Of a stretch of DNA of 64,000 bases, positions 1 to 9,296 are shown piece by piece. The notes beneath the pieces are model-generated. The model saw nothing but the letters and a program-made list of their open reading frames with translations, did not search any database and was not told the origin of the DNA. Where the stretch lies: contig NZ_CP012369.1 in NCBI RefSeq assembly GCF_001267405.1, forward strand, positions 770,001-834,000, in the 5' to 3' direction. A program made the translations under genes and the position numbers. Positions within the stretch are counted from its first letter, which is position 1. Each line of letters opens with the position of its first letter. The DNA comes from Moorella thermoacetica. Its GTDB lineage: Bacteria > Bacillota > DSM-521 > Neomoorellales > Neomoorellaceae.

Positions 1-1
1 G

Positions 2-712
2 GCAGACAACCGCCAGCGCCTGGGTGACCTGGCCCAGGGCCTGGGACCTTACCTGGCCCTGCTGGCTGTAGTCTGCCTGTTAATCCTGGCCCAGCCTGAC
101 CTGGGAACAGCCGTGGCTGTCGCCGGTACTACTTTCCTGATGCTGGCGATAGCTGGAGCCGACAAACGGCACCTGGCTTTCCTGGCCGCCCTGGGGTTGG
201 GGGCGGTGGCCCTGGCGATTATTATTGCTCCTTACCGGATGGCCCGGTTTACCGCCTTTATCGATCCCTGGGCCGATCCCCGGGGGAACGGCTACCAGAC
301 TATCCAATCCCTGCTGGCCGTTGGCTCCGGCGGCCTCTTCGGTACCGGGTTGGGTCAGGGCCGCCAGAAGCTCTATTACGTCCCGGAAAACCATACCGAC
401 TTTATTTTTGCCATCCTCAGTGAAGAGCTGGGCTTTATTGGTGCCGCCCTGGTGATAATCCTCTTTCTGATCCTGGTCTGGCGGGGTTTCCAAACCGCCT
501 TCAAGGCGCCAGATACCTTTGGCACCCTGCTGGCCGCCGGTCTCACCTCTATGCTGGCTCTCCAGGCGATTATAAATATGGGTGTAGTCACCGGCCTGCT
601 GCCGGTAACGGGAATTACTCTACCCCTGGTGAGCTACGGCGGTTCCTCCCTTATCTTCTCTTTGCTGGGTATAGGTATTTTGCTCAATATATCCCGTTAT
701 GCCGGCAGTTAG
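2..712 (+). CDS. ftsW: FtsW/SpoVE-family lipid II polymerase (SEDS), C-terminal part
   Basis: The gene enters from the left edge; 236 residues of its C-terminal part are visible, ending in TAG. SEDS proteins are multi-spanning membrane glycosyltransferases that polymerise lipid II during septum or spore-cortex synthesis. The visible part has several hydrophobic helices and the family signatures AQPDLGTA near its start and LLPVTGITLPLVSYGGSS near its end. It lies 12 bp before murG, the usual position of spoVE/ftsW in spore formers. Division FtsW and sporulation SpoVE cannot be told apart from this fragment. Confidence 0.93.
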   Translation, partial: ADNRQRLGDLAQGLGPYLALLAVVCLLILAQPDLGTAVAVAGTTFLMLAIAGADKRHLAFLAALGLGAVALAIIIAPYRMARFTAFIDPWADPRGNGYQTIQSLLAVGSGGLFGTGLGQGRQKLYYVPENHTDFIFAILSEELGFIGAALVIILFLILVWRGFQTAFKAPDTFGTLLAAGLTSMLALQAIINMGVVTGLLPVTGITLPLVSYGGSSLIFSLLGIGILLNISRYAGS

Positions 713-724
713 GGGGGATAGGTT

Positions 725-1840
725 TTGCGGGTGATAATTACCGGCGGCGGTACCGGGGGCCATGTTTACCCGGCCCTGGCCATTGCTCGCGGCCTTAAAG
801 AGGCCAGGCCGGGGGTAGAGTTACTGTATATCGGGACGGCCAGGGGTCTGGAAGCTGACGTGGTACCCCGGGCTGGCCTGACCCTGGCCACCATTACCGT
901 CCAGGGGCTGGTGCGACGGCAAGTATGGAAGAACATTCCCGCCCTGGTGAAGACCGGCCGGGGGCTTGGCGAGGCCTGGCAGCAGGTGCGCCGTTTTCGA
1001 CCAGACGTAGTAGTCGGCACCGGTGGCTATGTCAGCGGCCCGGTGTGCCTGGCTGCCGCCCTCCAGGGCGTACCGGTAATCCTCCATGAACAGAATGCCT
1101 TTCCGGGTGTTACCAATCGGCTGCTGGCGATCCTGGCTCGCTGCGTCTGCCTGACCTTTCCCGAGGCAGCCTCCCGTTTCCCTCGCCGGGCAAAACTGGT
1201 TACCACCGGGCTACCGGTACGGCCGGAGATAATCCAGGCGGACCGGGATTCATGCCGGCAGCATTTCGGCCTGCGGCCGGAGCAACTCTTCCTGGTAACT
1301 GTTGGTGGCAGCCAGGGGGCCAGGAGTATTAACGGGGCCATGTTACCTATTTTGAAGGAACTGGCCGGGTGCCAGGATGTCAGCCTTCTCCAGGTAACAG
1401 GACGCCGGGACTATGAGGCTTATTTACAGCAGGTGCGCACCCAGGGAATAGATCTGGCTAAATATGGCAACATTACCATTGAACCCTATGTCTATAACCT
1501 GGAGCAGGCCCTGGCTGCAGCCGACCTGGTCATCGGCCGGGCCGGGGCCTCCTTTTTAGCCGAAGTACTGGCCCGGGGTCTGCCGTCCGTCCTGGTTCCC
1601 TATCCCCATGCGGCAGCCAATCATCAGGAGTATAATGCCCGGGCCGTGGCCCGGCAGGGGGCGGCCGTGGTGGTCCTGGACCGGGAACTAAAAGGAGGGC
1701 GGCTTTACCAGGTTGTATTCGAACTCCTGAGATCAAGGGAAAAGCTAAAGGCCATGGCGGCTGCCGCCGCTTCATTAGGTCGTCCCGGAGCCCTGGAGGC
1801 TATTATCCAGGTTATCTTGAAAACGGTCGAATCAGGTTAG
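725..1840 (+). CDS. murG: MurG, lipid I N-acetylglucosaminyltransferase
   Basis: MurG transfers GlcNAc from UDP-GlcNAc to lipid I at the inner face of the membrane, giving lipid II. The 371-residue length is normal for the family. The N-terminal glycine-rich loop GGGTGGHVYP (residues 7-16) and the C-terminal UDP-sugar site GRAGASFLAEVLARGLPS are intact. The start is TTG, preceded by a GGGGGGATAGG ribosome-binding stretch. It is co-directional with ftsW upstream and murC downstream. Confidence 0.97.
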   Translation: MRVIITGGGTGGHVYPALAIARGLKEARPGVELLYIGTARGLEADVVPRAGLTLATITVQGLVRRQVWKNIPALVKTGRGLGEAWQQVRRFRPDVVVGTGGYVSGPVCLAAALQGVPVILHEQNAFPGVTNRLLAILARCVCLTFPEAASRFPRRAKLVTTGLPVRPEIIQADRDSCRQHFGLRPEQLFLVTVGGSQGARSINGAMLPILKELAGCQDVSLLQVTGRRDYEAYLQQVRTQGIDLAKYGNITIEPYVYNLEQALAAADLVIGRAGASFLAEVLARGLPSVLVPYPHAAANHQEYNARAVARQGAAVVVLDRELKGGRLYQVVFELLRSREKLKAMAAAAASLGRPGALEAIIQVILKTVESG

Positions 1841-1942
1841 CATAAAGGTTTTAAGGGGGACAGGCCCCTGTCACCTGTGGCGTTACCTCTGCATATGATA
1901 CAGGTGTAGCAGCCCGGTCAGGGGTTTACCCCAGGGAAGGAG

Positions 1943-3349
1943 ATGGCAGATTTGGAAACAGGGGGTTGGACCCATTTTGTCGGCATCGGTGGTGTGGGTA
2001 TGAGCGCCCTGGCACGCATCTTGTTGGCCCAGGGTTACCGGGTCTCAGGATCGGACCCGAAGGAGAACCAGTTTACCCGGAGCCTGGAGGCAGCCGGGGC
2101 CATCATTTACCACCAGCATGATGCCGCCAATCTGGCCCCTGGAGTCCAGGAAGTAGTAATTTCTTCGGCAGTACCGTCGTCCAATCCCGAAGTGGTGGCT
2201 GCCCGGCAGCGTTCGCTGCCGGTGGTTAAACGTGGGGAGCTGCTGGCCCGGCTCTTTAACGCCCGCCGGGGTATTGCCGTAGCCGGCGCCCACGGTAAAA
2301 CGACAACCTCGGCCCTGGTTGCCCTGGTAATGAAGGAAGGCGGTTTAGAACCGGCGGCGGTCATCGGCGGTTATGTCCGGGAGTTTGCCAGTAATGCCTA
2401 CCCCGGCCGGGGGGATTTTCTGGTGGCGGAGGCTGATGAAAGCGACGGTTCTTTCCTCTGGTTAAAGCCGGAGATAGCCCTCATAACCAATATTGAAGCC
2501 GACCATCTGGAACATTACGGGAGCCTGGACCGGATTGTCGCTGCCTTTAAAGACTTTATCGATCAGATCCGGCCCGGCGGCAAGGCCATCCTGTGTGCTG
2601 AAGATCCCCGAGTTGCCGGGCTGGTTGCCTGTAGTCCCAGACAGGTAATTACTTACGGCCTCAATGGCAGGCCGGATTACAGGGCGACGGGGGTGCAAAT
2701 GGCCGGAATGGGCGGGCGGGCCGCTATTTATTACCGGGAACAGTATCTGGGGCAACTCACTATGGCGGTACCCGGACGCCACAATATCTTGAATGCCCTG
2801 GGGGCCATTGCCGCAGGTCACCAGCTGGGGATACCCTTTGCCGTTATGGCCCGCGCCCTGGGTCAGTTCCGGGGAGTGGGGCGGCGTTTCGAAATCCTCT
2901 GGGATGACGGTACTACCAGGGTGGTGGATGACTATGCCCATCACCCGACGGAAATCAGGGCGACCCTGGCGGCCGCCAGCCAGGTGGGAGCGAAACGGGT
3001 GGTGGCTGTTTTTCAACCCCATCGCTATACCAGGACCCACCACCTGTACCGCGAGTTCGGGCAGGCCTTCAGGCAGGCTGATGTAGTAATCGTTAATGAT
3101 ATTTACCCGGCCGGCGAAGCCCCCCTGCCGGGGGTTAATTCCCAATTAATAACCGGAGAAATCAAAGGTAGTGGCCATCAGCAGGTGTACTACCTGCCCA
3201 CCCTGGAAGAAACCCTGGCTTTTTTAAAGAAATCCTGCCGTCCCGGGGATCTGGTTTTAACCCTGGGAGCGGGGGACGTCTGGCGGGTGGGGATGGGCCT
3301 GGCGCAGTACCTGGAGGCCAAGCAAATTTTGCCCGGAGTAGGAGCGTAG
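1943..3349 (+). CDS. murC: MurC, UDP-N-acetylmuramate--L-alanine ligase
   Basis: MurC is the cytoplasmic ATP-dependent ligase that adds L-alanine to UDP-MurNAc. The 468-residue protein has the N-terminal nucleotide fold [12 protein letters not shown], the Mur-ligase P-loop [10 protein letters not shown] near residue 115, and the C-terminal [10 protein letters not shown] motif. AAGGAG lies just ahead of the ATG. The roughly 100-bp gap after murG contains a GACAGG/CCTGTC inverted repeat and no gene. murB follows 2 bp later, so the two are probably translationally coupled. Confidence 0.97.
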
Positions 3350-3351
3350 AG

Positions 3352-4260
3352 ATGGATTTAACGGCCCTGGCCGGGGAGTTGCAAACCGGCCTAAAGTTAC
3401 AGGTCTTAACCAATGAACCCTTAAGCCGCCATACTACCTGGCGCCTGGGCGGCCCGGCCGATCTCCTGGCCCGACCCCGGAGCCGGGAAGAGCTGGACTA
3501 CTGCCTGTCCTTTGCCAGGAGGAAGGGCTTGCCCCTGCATATTCTGGGCAATGGTTCCAATCTTTTAGTTCTCGATGGCGGGGTGCGGGGTCTGGTGGTG
3601 CAAACCCGGGAATGGCGCCAGGTGATAATTGAAGGGAGAAAAATTCTGGCTACGGCCGGCACCTTGCTCCCCGGGCTCCTCCAGGTTGCCAGCAAGAAGG
3701 GCCTGGGAGGTCTGGAGTTTGCCGCTGGCATCCCGGCCACCGTTGGCGGGGCCGTGGTCATGAATGCCGGGACACCGGCCGGGTGCCTGGGGGATCTGGT
3801 GGTAGGGGTGGAAGTCCTGGACTATGATGGTCGCAGGCATATCCTGGAAAATAGGGAGATCACCTTTACCTACCGCCACAGCTCCCTGCACCGGGCGGGA
3901 ACGGTGGTAACTGTAACCCTGGAATTAGTTCCCGACGAGGTGCCGGCCATTCGGGAACGGATCGAGGCCAACCTGCACCGCCGGCGGTCCCGCCAGCCCC
4001 TGGAATGGCCTAATGCCGGCAGCGTTTTTAAAAATCCACCGGGTTATTATGCCGGCCGGCTGATCGAGGCGGTAGGAGCCAAGGGCTGGCGGGTCGGCGG
4101 GGCCGAGGTCGCGGAGAAACACGCCAATTTTATTATTAACCGGGGCCAGGCGACTGCCGCCGACGTTATGGAGCTTATCGACAGGGTAAGGGAGGCTGTA
4201 GCTCGCCAGCTGGGGATTGACCTGGAGTTGGAGATTGAGGTTTGGGGTGAAGGCCTATAG
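3352..4260 (+). CDS. murB: MurB, UDP-N-acetylenolpyruvoylglucosamine reductase
   Basis: MurB is the FAD enzyme that reduces the enolpyruvyl product of MurA to UDP-MurNAc using NADPH. At 302 residues it is the normal length. FAD-binding segments GNGSNLLV and GIPATVGGAVVMNAG are present, as are the substrate-site residues of NAGSVFKNP and the C-terminal AEKHANFIIN. It sits between murC and murA, so three successive cytoplasmic wall-precursor enzymes are encoded together, though not in pathway order. Confidence 0.97.
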   Translation: MDLTALAGELQTGLKLQVLTNEPLSRHTTWRLGGPADLLARPRSREELDYCLSFARRKGLPLHILGNGSNLLVLDGGVRGLVVQTREWRQVIIEGRKILATAGTLLPGLLQVASKKGLGGLEFAAGIPATVGGAVVMNAGTPAGCLGDLVVGVEVLDYDGRRHILENREITFTYRHSSLHRAGTVVTVTLELVPDEVPAIRERIEANLHRRRSRQPLEWPNAGSVFKNPPGYYAGRLIEAVGAKGWRVGGAEVAEKHANFIINRGQATAADVMELIDRVREAVARQLGIDLELEIEVWGEGL

Positions 4261-4278
4261 TTTGGGGAGGGGTAGGCC

Positions 4279-5535
4279 TTGGAGGTTCTAGTCATCAATG
4301 GGGGCCAGCGCCTGGAGGGGGTAGTGGTTGTCCAGGGGGCAAAGAATGCCGCATTGCCCATCATGGCAGCCACCCTCCTGGCCACCGGGGAATGCCGCCT
4401 CCAGCGGGTACCCCGCCTGCAGGATGTCAGTGTCATGGCAGCTGTTATTCGTTCCCTGGGGATGAAGGTGGAGCACCGGGGCGAGGAACTGCTGGTGGCT
4501 CCGGAGTCCACGGTAACGCCGGAAGTACCGGCAGAATTGATGCGGCAACTGCGGGCTTCCAATCTGGTTATGGGCCCCCTGCTGGGGCGGTGGCACTACT
4601 TCCGGGTACCCTATCCAGGGGGCTGCGCTATTGGCTCCCGGCCCATGGACCTGCACATCAAGGGTTTGATGGCCATGGGGGCTGAAGTGATGGAAAAGCT
4701 GGGCTATATCGAGGCCCGGACCACCGGGCTCCGGGGAACCAGCTTCTACCTGGATTTTCCCAGCGTCGGGGCGACGGAAAACCTGATGATGGCCGCCGCC
4801 CTGGCGGAAGGGGTGACAACCCTGTATAATGCGGCCCGGGAACCGGAGATTGTCGACCTGCAAAATTTCCTGAACGCTATGGGAGCCAGGATTCGCGGCG
4901 CCGGCCGGGATACCATCCGCATCGAAGGGGTGAGGGAACTCAAGGGATGCGATTATAAGATAATTCCCGACCGGATCGAAGCCGGTACCTTCCTGGCCGC
5001 AGCAGCGGCCACCGGAGGCGATGTCCTGGTCCAGGATTGCCAGCCCGAGCATCTCATGGCCGTCCTGGCAAAACTGCGGGAAATGGGGGCCAGGATAATT
5101 ATAAAAAAAGAGGCCATCCATATCCAGGGCCCGGGGAGGCCAAGGGCCGTCGATTGTAAGACCCTCCCTTACCCCGGTTTTCCCACCGATATGCAACCCC
5201 AGTTTATGGCCCTTATGAGTGTAGCCGACGGTACGAGTATTATGGTTGAAAGCATTTTTGAAAACAGATTTAAACATGCGGCTGAATTAAGGCGCCTGGG
5301 AGCCGATATAAAAATAGAAGGACGGGTAGCAGTGATCAACGGCGTTCCAGGCTTAAGCGGGAGTATGGTGGAAGCCTCCGACCTGAGGGCCGGGGCGGCC
5401 CTGGTGATCGCCGGCCTCCTGGCCGAAGGGCAGACCCTGGTGGAGGGCGTCCACCACCTGGATCGCGGTTACGAACAATTGGAGAAACGCCTGGGCGACC
5501 TGGGAGCCGATATTCAGCGCCTGAATAAGAAGTGA
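4279..5535 (+). CDS. murA: MurA, UDP-N-acetylglucosamine 1-carboxyvinyltransferase
   Basis: MurA transfers enolpyruvate from PEP to UDP-GlcNAc, the committed step of murein synthesis and the fosfomycin target. The 418-residue protein has KNAALP near its start and the catalytic loop PGGCAIGSRP, whose cysteine is residue 116. The Cys form is the fosfomycin-sensitive type. Translation starts at TTG after GGGGAGGGG. A perfect 10-bp inverted repeat spans the stop codon. Confidence 0.96.
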   Translation: MEVLVINGGQRLEGVVVVQGAKNAALPIMAATLLATGECRLQRVPRLQDVSVMAAVIRSLGMKVEHRGEELLVAPESTVTPEVPAELMRQLRASNLVMGPLLGRWHYFRVPYPGGCAIGSRPMDLHIKGLMAMGAEVMEKLGYIEARTTGLRGTSFYLDFPSVGATENLMMAAALAEGVTTLYNAAREPEIVDLQNFLNAMGARIRGAGRDTIRIEGVRELKGCDYKIIPDRIEAGTFLAAAAATGGDVLVQDCQPEHLMAVLAKLREMGARIIIKKEAIHIQGPGRPRAVDCKTLPYPGFPTDMQPQFMALMSVADGTSIMVESIFENRFKHAAELRRLGADIKIEGRVAVINGVPGLSGSMVEASDLRAGAALVIAGLLAEGQTLVEGVHHLDRGYEQLEKRLGDLGADIQRLNKK

Positions 5536-5553
5536 GATAACTTCTCACTTCTT
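5527..5553 (+). terminator. Hairpin across the murA stop codon
   Basis: AAGAAGTGAG pairs perfectly with CTCACTTCTT around a 7-nt loop, and the TGA stop of murA lies in the 5' arm. No real U-tract follows, only TCC, so this may be a weak terminator or an mRNA 3'-end stabiliser rather than a strong intrinsic terminator. It lies directly before a good promoter, which suggests a transcription-unit boundary between the mur and fts parts. Confidence 0.4.
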
Positions 5554-5557
5554 CCAG

Positions 5558-5585
5558 TGGACAGGCCTAATCTTTCTGGTATAAT
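5558..5585 (+). promoter_or_regulatory. Probable sigma-A promoter for ftsQ
   Basis: TGGACA (5558-5563) and TATAAT (5580-5585) are 16 bp apart, and the -10 is preceded by TGG, giving an extended -10 (TGNTATAAT). The ftsQ start is about 20 bp downstream. This would give ftsQ-sbp-ftsA-ftsZ expression separate from the mur genes. Confidence 0.65.
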
Positions 5586-5606
5586 GGCAGTAAACGAGGT
5601 GGGAAG

Positions 5607-6392
5607 ATGGCTGTCCCAGCCCACTCGCCCCGGGTTTACCGGCGGCGCCGGCAGCGGGTTCGTCGTGCCCTGTTTTTTTTCTTGCTGGTTACGGCTTTAT
5701 TTTATTTTATTCATTCCGGCTTTTTCTCCCTGGAAAAAATCGTTATTACCGGTAATGAGCACATAGCTGCCTCCGAGCTGGAAACCTTAATGGGGGTAAC
5801 CATGGGCACCAACCTCTGGCAGATAGATACCGGCACCCTGGCCCGGCGGCTAGCAACCAACCCCCTGGTAGCCTCGGCCCACGTCTCCCGGCGCTGGCCC
5901 CATACCCTCCTGGTAAGGATCCAGGAAAGGGTACCGGTAGCCCTCCTTGTGGACCAGGGCAGCTTCCTCCTGGTCGACGCCACAGGTGTGGTCATGGAAA
6001 GGGTCCAGCAAATTGGCTCCCTGAACCTGCCCCTTATTTCCGGCATAGGCCAACTGGGAAAGGTAGGCCCCGGTTCACGGATTGAGGATCAGGGACTCCA
6101 GGCCGCCCTGGCAGTGTTACAACAGGTGCCACCCACCACTTTAAACCAGCTCCAGGAAATAATCGCCCCCTCGCCTGTTAACCTGCAGCTAATCTGGGCC
6201 GGCCAGATCAGGGTAAAATTCGGCGACAGCAGGGATGTGCCCGCCAAGCTGGAAAGGTTGCAGGAAGCCCTGCAGGGCCTGCCCGGTGACAGCGTAGTGG
6301 AATATATTGATGTTAGCTTTGCCGGACCGCCGGTTATTAAGTTCACCCAGTCAACCAGCCAGGCACAAGCCGGGAAAGGAGTGAAGCGGTGA
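5607..6392 (+). CDS. ftsQ: FtsQ/DivIB cell-division protein
   Basis: This is a bitopic membrane protein of the divisome. The 261 residues start with a basic cytoplasmic tail (RVYRRRRQRVRRA), then one membrane helix (about residues 21-40), then a POTRA region beginning FFSLEKIVITGNEHI and an extracytoplasmic beta domain. DivIB stabilises the FtsL/DivIC complex in Bacillus. The ATG follows GAGGTGGGAAG. The stop overlaps the start of the next gene by one base (TGATG). Confidence 0.93.
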   Translation: MAVPAHSPRVYRRRRQRVRRALFFFLLVTALFYFIHSGFFSLEKIVITGNEHIAASELETLMGVTMGTNLWQIDTGTLARRLATNPLVASAHVSRRWPHTLLVRIQERVPVALLVDQGSFLLVDATGVVMERVQQIGSLNLPLISGIGQLGKVGPGSRIEDQGLQAALAVLQQVPPTTLNQLQEIIAPSPVNLQLIWAGQIRVKFGDSRDVPAKLERLQEALQGLPGDSVVEYIDVSFAGPPVIKFTQSTSQAQAGKGVKR

Positions 6393-6721
6393 TGTGGATC
6401 CCATTAATAGGTCTTATCGTGGGTGTAGTGGCCGGGCTCCTGCTGCCGGTAAAGATACCGGTTGTCTATAGCAAGTATATGTCGGTAGCCGTACTGGCAG
6501 CCCTGGATTCGGTATTCGGGGGCCTGCGGGCGAGTATGGAAGATAATTTCGATAATGCCATATTCCTGACCGGTTTTTTCTCTAATACTTTACTGGCGGC
6601 CTTCCTGGCTTATATCGGTGACCAGCTGGGAGTAGAGCTTTACCTGGCAGCAGTTCTGGTCTTCGGCGTGCGTTTGTTCCAGAACCTGGCGATTATCCGG
6701 CGGCACCTGTTAAAAAGATAA
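6392..6721 (+). CDS. sbp: Small basic protein Sbp (DUF1290)
   Basis: A protein of 109 residues with three to four hydrophobic segments, conserved between ftsQ/divIB and ftsA in Firmicutes. Its molecular role is not established. Landmarks are PVVYSKYMSVAVLAALD and LYLAAVLVFGVRLFQNLAIIR. ATG at 6392 overlaps the ftsQ stop by one base; an in-frame GTG lies just upstream at 6389 and could also serve. The basic C-terminus (RRHLLKR) fits the family name. Confidence 0.9.
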   Translation: MWIPLIGLIVGVVAGLLLPVKIPVVYSKYMSVAVLAALDSVFGGLRASMEDNFDNAIFLTGFFSNTLLAAFLAYIGDQLGVELYLAAVLVFGVRLFQNLAIIRRHLLKR

Positions 6722-6808
6722 GAAAAACCCCTTGTAAAAAAAGGGAAATAGAAAGTTATGTTGAATTCTCCTTCGTAAGAAATGGGGGGAACCTGGAGGT
6801 GCCGGAGT

Positions 6809-8041
6809 TTGCCCAAAGACAATATAGTTGCCGGTATCGATATTGGCACCACCAAGGTGGTCGCGGTAGTAGCGGAAGTTATGCCGGAAGGCCGCCTGAA
6901 TATCATCGGCCTGGGGGAAACTCCGTCCGGGGGCCTGCGCAAAGGGATTATTGTTGACATTGAAAATACGTCCCGGGCCATAGCCGGAGCCATAGAGCAG
7001 GCCGAACGCATGAGCGGTTGCCAGGTCCATTCGGCCTTCGTCGGTTTGACGGGACCCCATATCGACTCCCTCAACAACCGGGGAGTGGTGGCTGTTACCG
7101 GTGAAGACGGTGAGATAAGCCTTGAGGACGTAGAGAGGGTCCTCCAGGCCGCCCGGGTGATACCCCTGGCGGCGGAACGGCGCATTATTCACGTCCTGCC
7201 TCGCCAGTACATAGTTGATGGCTATGATGGCGTTATGGACCCTGTAGGTATGTGCGGTTCCCGCCTGGAGGTCGAAACCCAAATAGTCACCGCCGCCGGG
7301 GCCGCGGTCCAGAATATAATGAAAAGCGTCCAGCGAGCCGGGCTGGCAGTGGACGAGCTGGTTTTAAATCCCCTGGCCTCGGCCGGGGCCGTCCTCCAAC
7401 AGGCGGAAAGGGAACTGGGGTCCGTGGTGGTGGATATTGGCGGTGGCACTACGGAAATCGCCCTTATCTCCCAGGGCAGCCTGTGGTTTGCGTCGGTCCT
7501 GCCCATCGGCAGTGAACATATAACCAGTGACCTGGCTGTGGGCCTGCGGACCCCCATTGTCCAGGCAGAAGTAATAAAAAAGGAGTATGGCTGCGTCCCG
7601 GCGGACGCCGTTCCTGATAACGAGGCCGTTGAAGTCCCGCCTGTAGGGGGAAGGGAAAAACGCCGGGTCTCCAGGAAAGCCCTGGCGGCAATTATTGAAC
7701 CCAGGGTCGAGGAGATATTCACCTTGGTCCGCCGGGAGCTAAGCTCCGCTCACTTTCAAGGCCTGCTGCCGGGAGGGGTGGTCCTTACCGGCGGTGGTGC
7801 CTTGCTGGAAGGTATAACCGGGATGGCAGCCGAGATTCTCGCCATGCCGGTGCGCCTGGGCTGGCCGGAAGGGGGCAGCGGTCTGGCCGACATGGTAGCT
7901 GCGCCTCCCTATGCTACGGCAGTTGGCCTGGTAAACTATGGTGCCCGCCGCCTGGCCCATCCCCAGGCGGCAGCCACACGGGAAACAGGGTGGGAAAATT
8001 TCTGGTCACGGCTAAAGAGCTGGTGGCGTGAACTTTTTTAA
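6809..8041 (+). CDS. ftsA: FtsA, actin-like membrane tether for FtsZ
   Basis: FtsA is an ATP-binding actin homologue that anchors FtsZ to the membrane through a C-terminal amphipathic helix. Seen here: the N-terminal phosphate-1 motif AGIDIGTTKVVAVVAE, the phosphate-2 motif VVDIGGGTTEIAL, and a tryptophan-rich C-terminus (WENFWSRLKSWWRELF) suited to be the membrane helix. TTG at 6809 is chosen because GGAGGT is 9 bases upstream and the protein then begins LPKDNIVAGIDIG as in homologues; an ATG at 6782 would add nine residues and has no clear ribosome-binding site. Confidence 0.93.
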   Translation: MPKDNIVAGIDIGTTKVVAVVAEVMPEGRLNIIGLGETPSGGLRKGIIVDIENTSRAIAGAIEQAERMSGCQVHSAFVGLTGPHIDSLNNRGVVAVTGEDGEISLEDVERVLQAARVIPLAAERRIIHVLPRQYIVDGYDGVMDPVGMCGSRLEVETQIVTAAGAAVQNIMKSVQRAGLAVDELVLNPLASAGAVLQQAERELGSVVVDIGGGTTEIALISQGSLWFASVLPIGSEHITSDLAVGLRTPIVQAEVIKKEYGCVPADAVPDNEAVEVPPVGGREKRRVSRKALAAIIEPRVEEIFTLVRRELSSAHFQGLLPGGVVLTGGGALLEGITGMAAEILAMPVRLGWPEGGSGLADMVAAPPYATAVGLVNYGARRLAHPQAAATRETGWENFWSRLKSWWRELF

Positions 8042-8061
8042 GATAAAAGGAGGAGTACCGG

Positions 8062-9129
8062 GTGCTGGAATTTGAGGACGGCGATCTCAACCAGTTTGCC
8101 GCCATTAAGGTGGTGGGAGTAGGTGGCGGCGGTAGTAATGCCGTTAACCGGATGATTGCTGCCGGCTTGCGAGGAGTAGAGTTTATCAGCGTTAATACCG
8201 ATGCCCAGGCCCTGCGCCTCTGCCAGGCGGAACAAAAGATCCAGATCGGCGCCAAGCTCACCAAGGGTCTGGGAGCCGGCGCCAACCCGGAGATTGGCAA
8301 AAAGGCGGCGGAAGAGAGCCGGGAGGAGCTGGCCCAGCGACTTCAGGGAGCTGATATGGTCTTTGTCACCGCCGGTATGGGCGGCGGCACAGGTACTGGA
8401 GCTGCACCGGTAGTGGCTCAGATTGCCAAGGAAGCCGGTGCCCTGACGGTGGGTGTAGTTACCCGCCCCTTTAGCTTCGAGGGCCGCAAGAGGGCCAAGC
8501 AGGCCGAAGCCGGGGTAGAGGAATTAAAGACCAAGGTAGATACGTTGATTATTATCCCCAACGACCGCCTGCTCCAAGTGGCCGATAAACAGACCTCCAT
8601 ACTCGAAGCCTTCCGGATTGCCGACGATGTACTCCGCCAGGGTGTCCAGGGGATTTCTGATCTTATCGCCGTACCGGGGCTGATCAACCTGGATTTCGCC
8701 GATGTCAAGACCATTATGACGGATACCGGTTCGGCCCTCATGGGCATTGGCCGGGCTACCGGGGAAAAGCGGGCCGTTGAGGCGGCCCGGATGGCCATCT
8801 CCAGCCCCCTGCTGGAAACCTCCATTGAGGGGGCCCGCGGGGTACTGTTAAACATCACCGGCGGCAGCAATCTGGGCCTGCTGGAAGTGAACGAAGCGGC
8901 GGAAATAGTCGCGGCGGCAGCCGATCCCGAGGCTAACATTATCTTCGGCGCCGTTATAGATGAGAGCCTGAAGGACGAGATCCGGGTCACCGTCATTGCC
9001 ACCGGCTTTGAGGGGAAGACTGCCGAGCCGGCGGCCGACCAGGCGGCGGCGACCCGGGAGGCTGAACTGGATGTTAAACCATTTAACATTGACGACCTCG
9101 ACATACCGGCCTTCCTCCGCCGGCGCTAG
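8062..9129 (+). CDS. ftsZ: FtsZ, tubulin-like division GTPase
   Basis: FtsZ polymerises into the division ring. The 355-residue protein has the tubulin signature [13 protein letters not shown], the early nucleotide loop [14 protein letters not shown], and the C-terminal partner-binding tail [10 protein letters not shown] that contacts FtsA and SepF. The start is GTG, preceded by AAAAGGAGGAG. ftsA lies 20 bp upstream and a strong intrinsic terminator follows 20 bp downstream, ending the division operon. Confidence 0.98.
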   Translation: MLEFEDGDLNQFAAIKVVGVGGGGSNAVNRMIAAGLRGVEFISVNTDAQALRLCQAEQKIQIGAKLTKGLGAGANPEIGKKAAEESREELAQRLQGADMVFVTAGMGGGTGTGAAPVVAQIAKEAGALTVGVVTRPFSFEGRKRAKQAEAGVEELKTKVDTLIIIPNDRLLQVADKQTSILEAFRIADDVLRQGVQGISDLIAVPGLINLDFADVKTIMTDTGSALMGIGRATGEKRAVEAARMAISSPLLETSIEGARGVLLNITGGSNLGLLEVNEAAEIVAAAADPEANIIFGAVIDESLKDEIRVTVIATGFEGKTAEPAADQAAATREAELDVKPFNIDDLDIPAFLRRR

Positions 9130-9148
9130 GTACGGTTGGGATCGTCAG

Positions 9149-9177
9149 AACTGTTACCTTGCGGTAACAGTTTTTTT
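9149..9177 (+). terminator. Intrinsic terminator after ftsZ
   Basis: AACTGTTACC and GGTAACAGTT form a perfect 10-bp stem with a TTGC loop, followed by five further T residues. It separates ftsZ from the spoIIGA-sigE sporulation unit. Confidence 0.9.
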
Positions 9178-9187
9178 ATATCCATCA

Positions 9188-9221
9188 TCTGACAAATTTT
9201 TCCTGATGGAAGGAATATAAT
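9188..9221 (+). promoter_or_regulatory. Candidate Spo0A-controlled promoter of spoIIGA-sigE
   Basis: CTGACA (9189-9194) and a perfect TATAAT (9216-9221) are separated by 21 bp, too long for an ordinary sigma-A promoter. The Bacillus subtilis spoIIG promoter is known for a similarly long (22-bp) spacer and depends on Spo0A~P. On the opposite strand, 9196-9188 reads TTTGTCAGA, matching eight of nine positions of the 0A box TTTGTCRAA and overlapping the -35. That this promoter is Spo0A-driven is an inference from this resemblance and from the gene it precedes. Confidence 0.5.
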
Positions 9222-9296
9222 TACTGTAGTTATGAATCTGCCATAAAGCTCATATCATGGTAATAATTAGGCCTACCATCTCCGGGGTGATGCCAC

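Noticed and set aside
2462-3145. Long antisense frame inside murC (227 codons)
   Set aside because: Shadow frame of a conserved gene in high-G+C sequence; no recognisable domain or start signal. The same applies to antisense frames in murA, metK, ylmD, carB and others.
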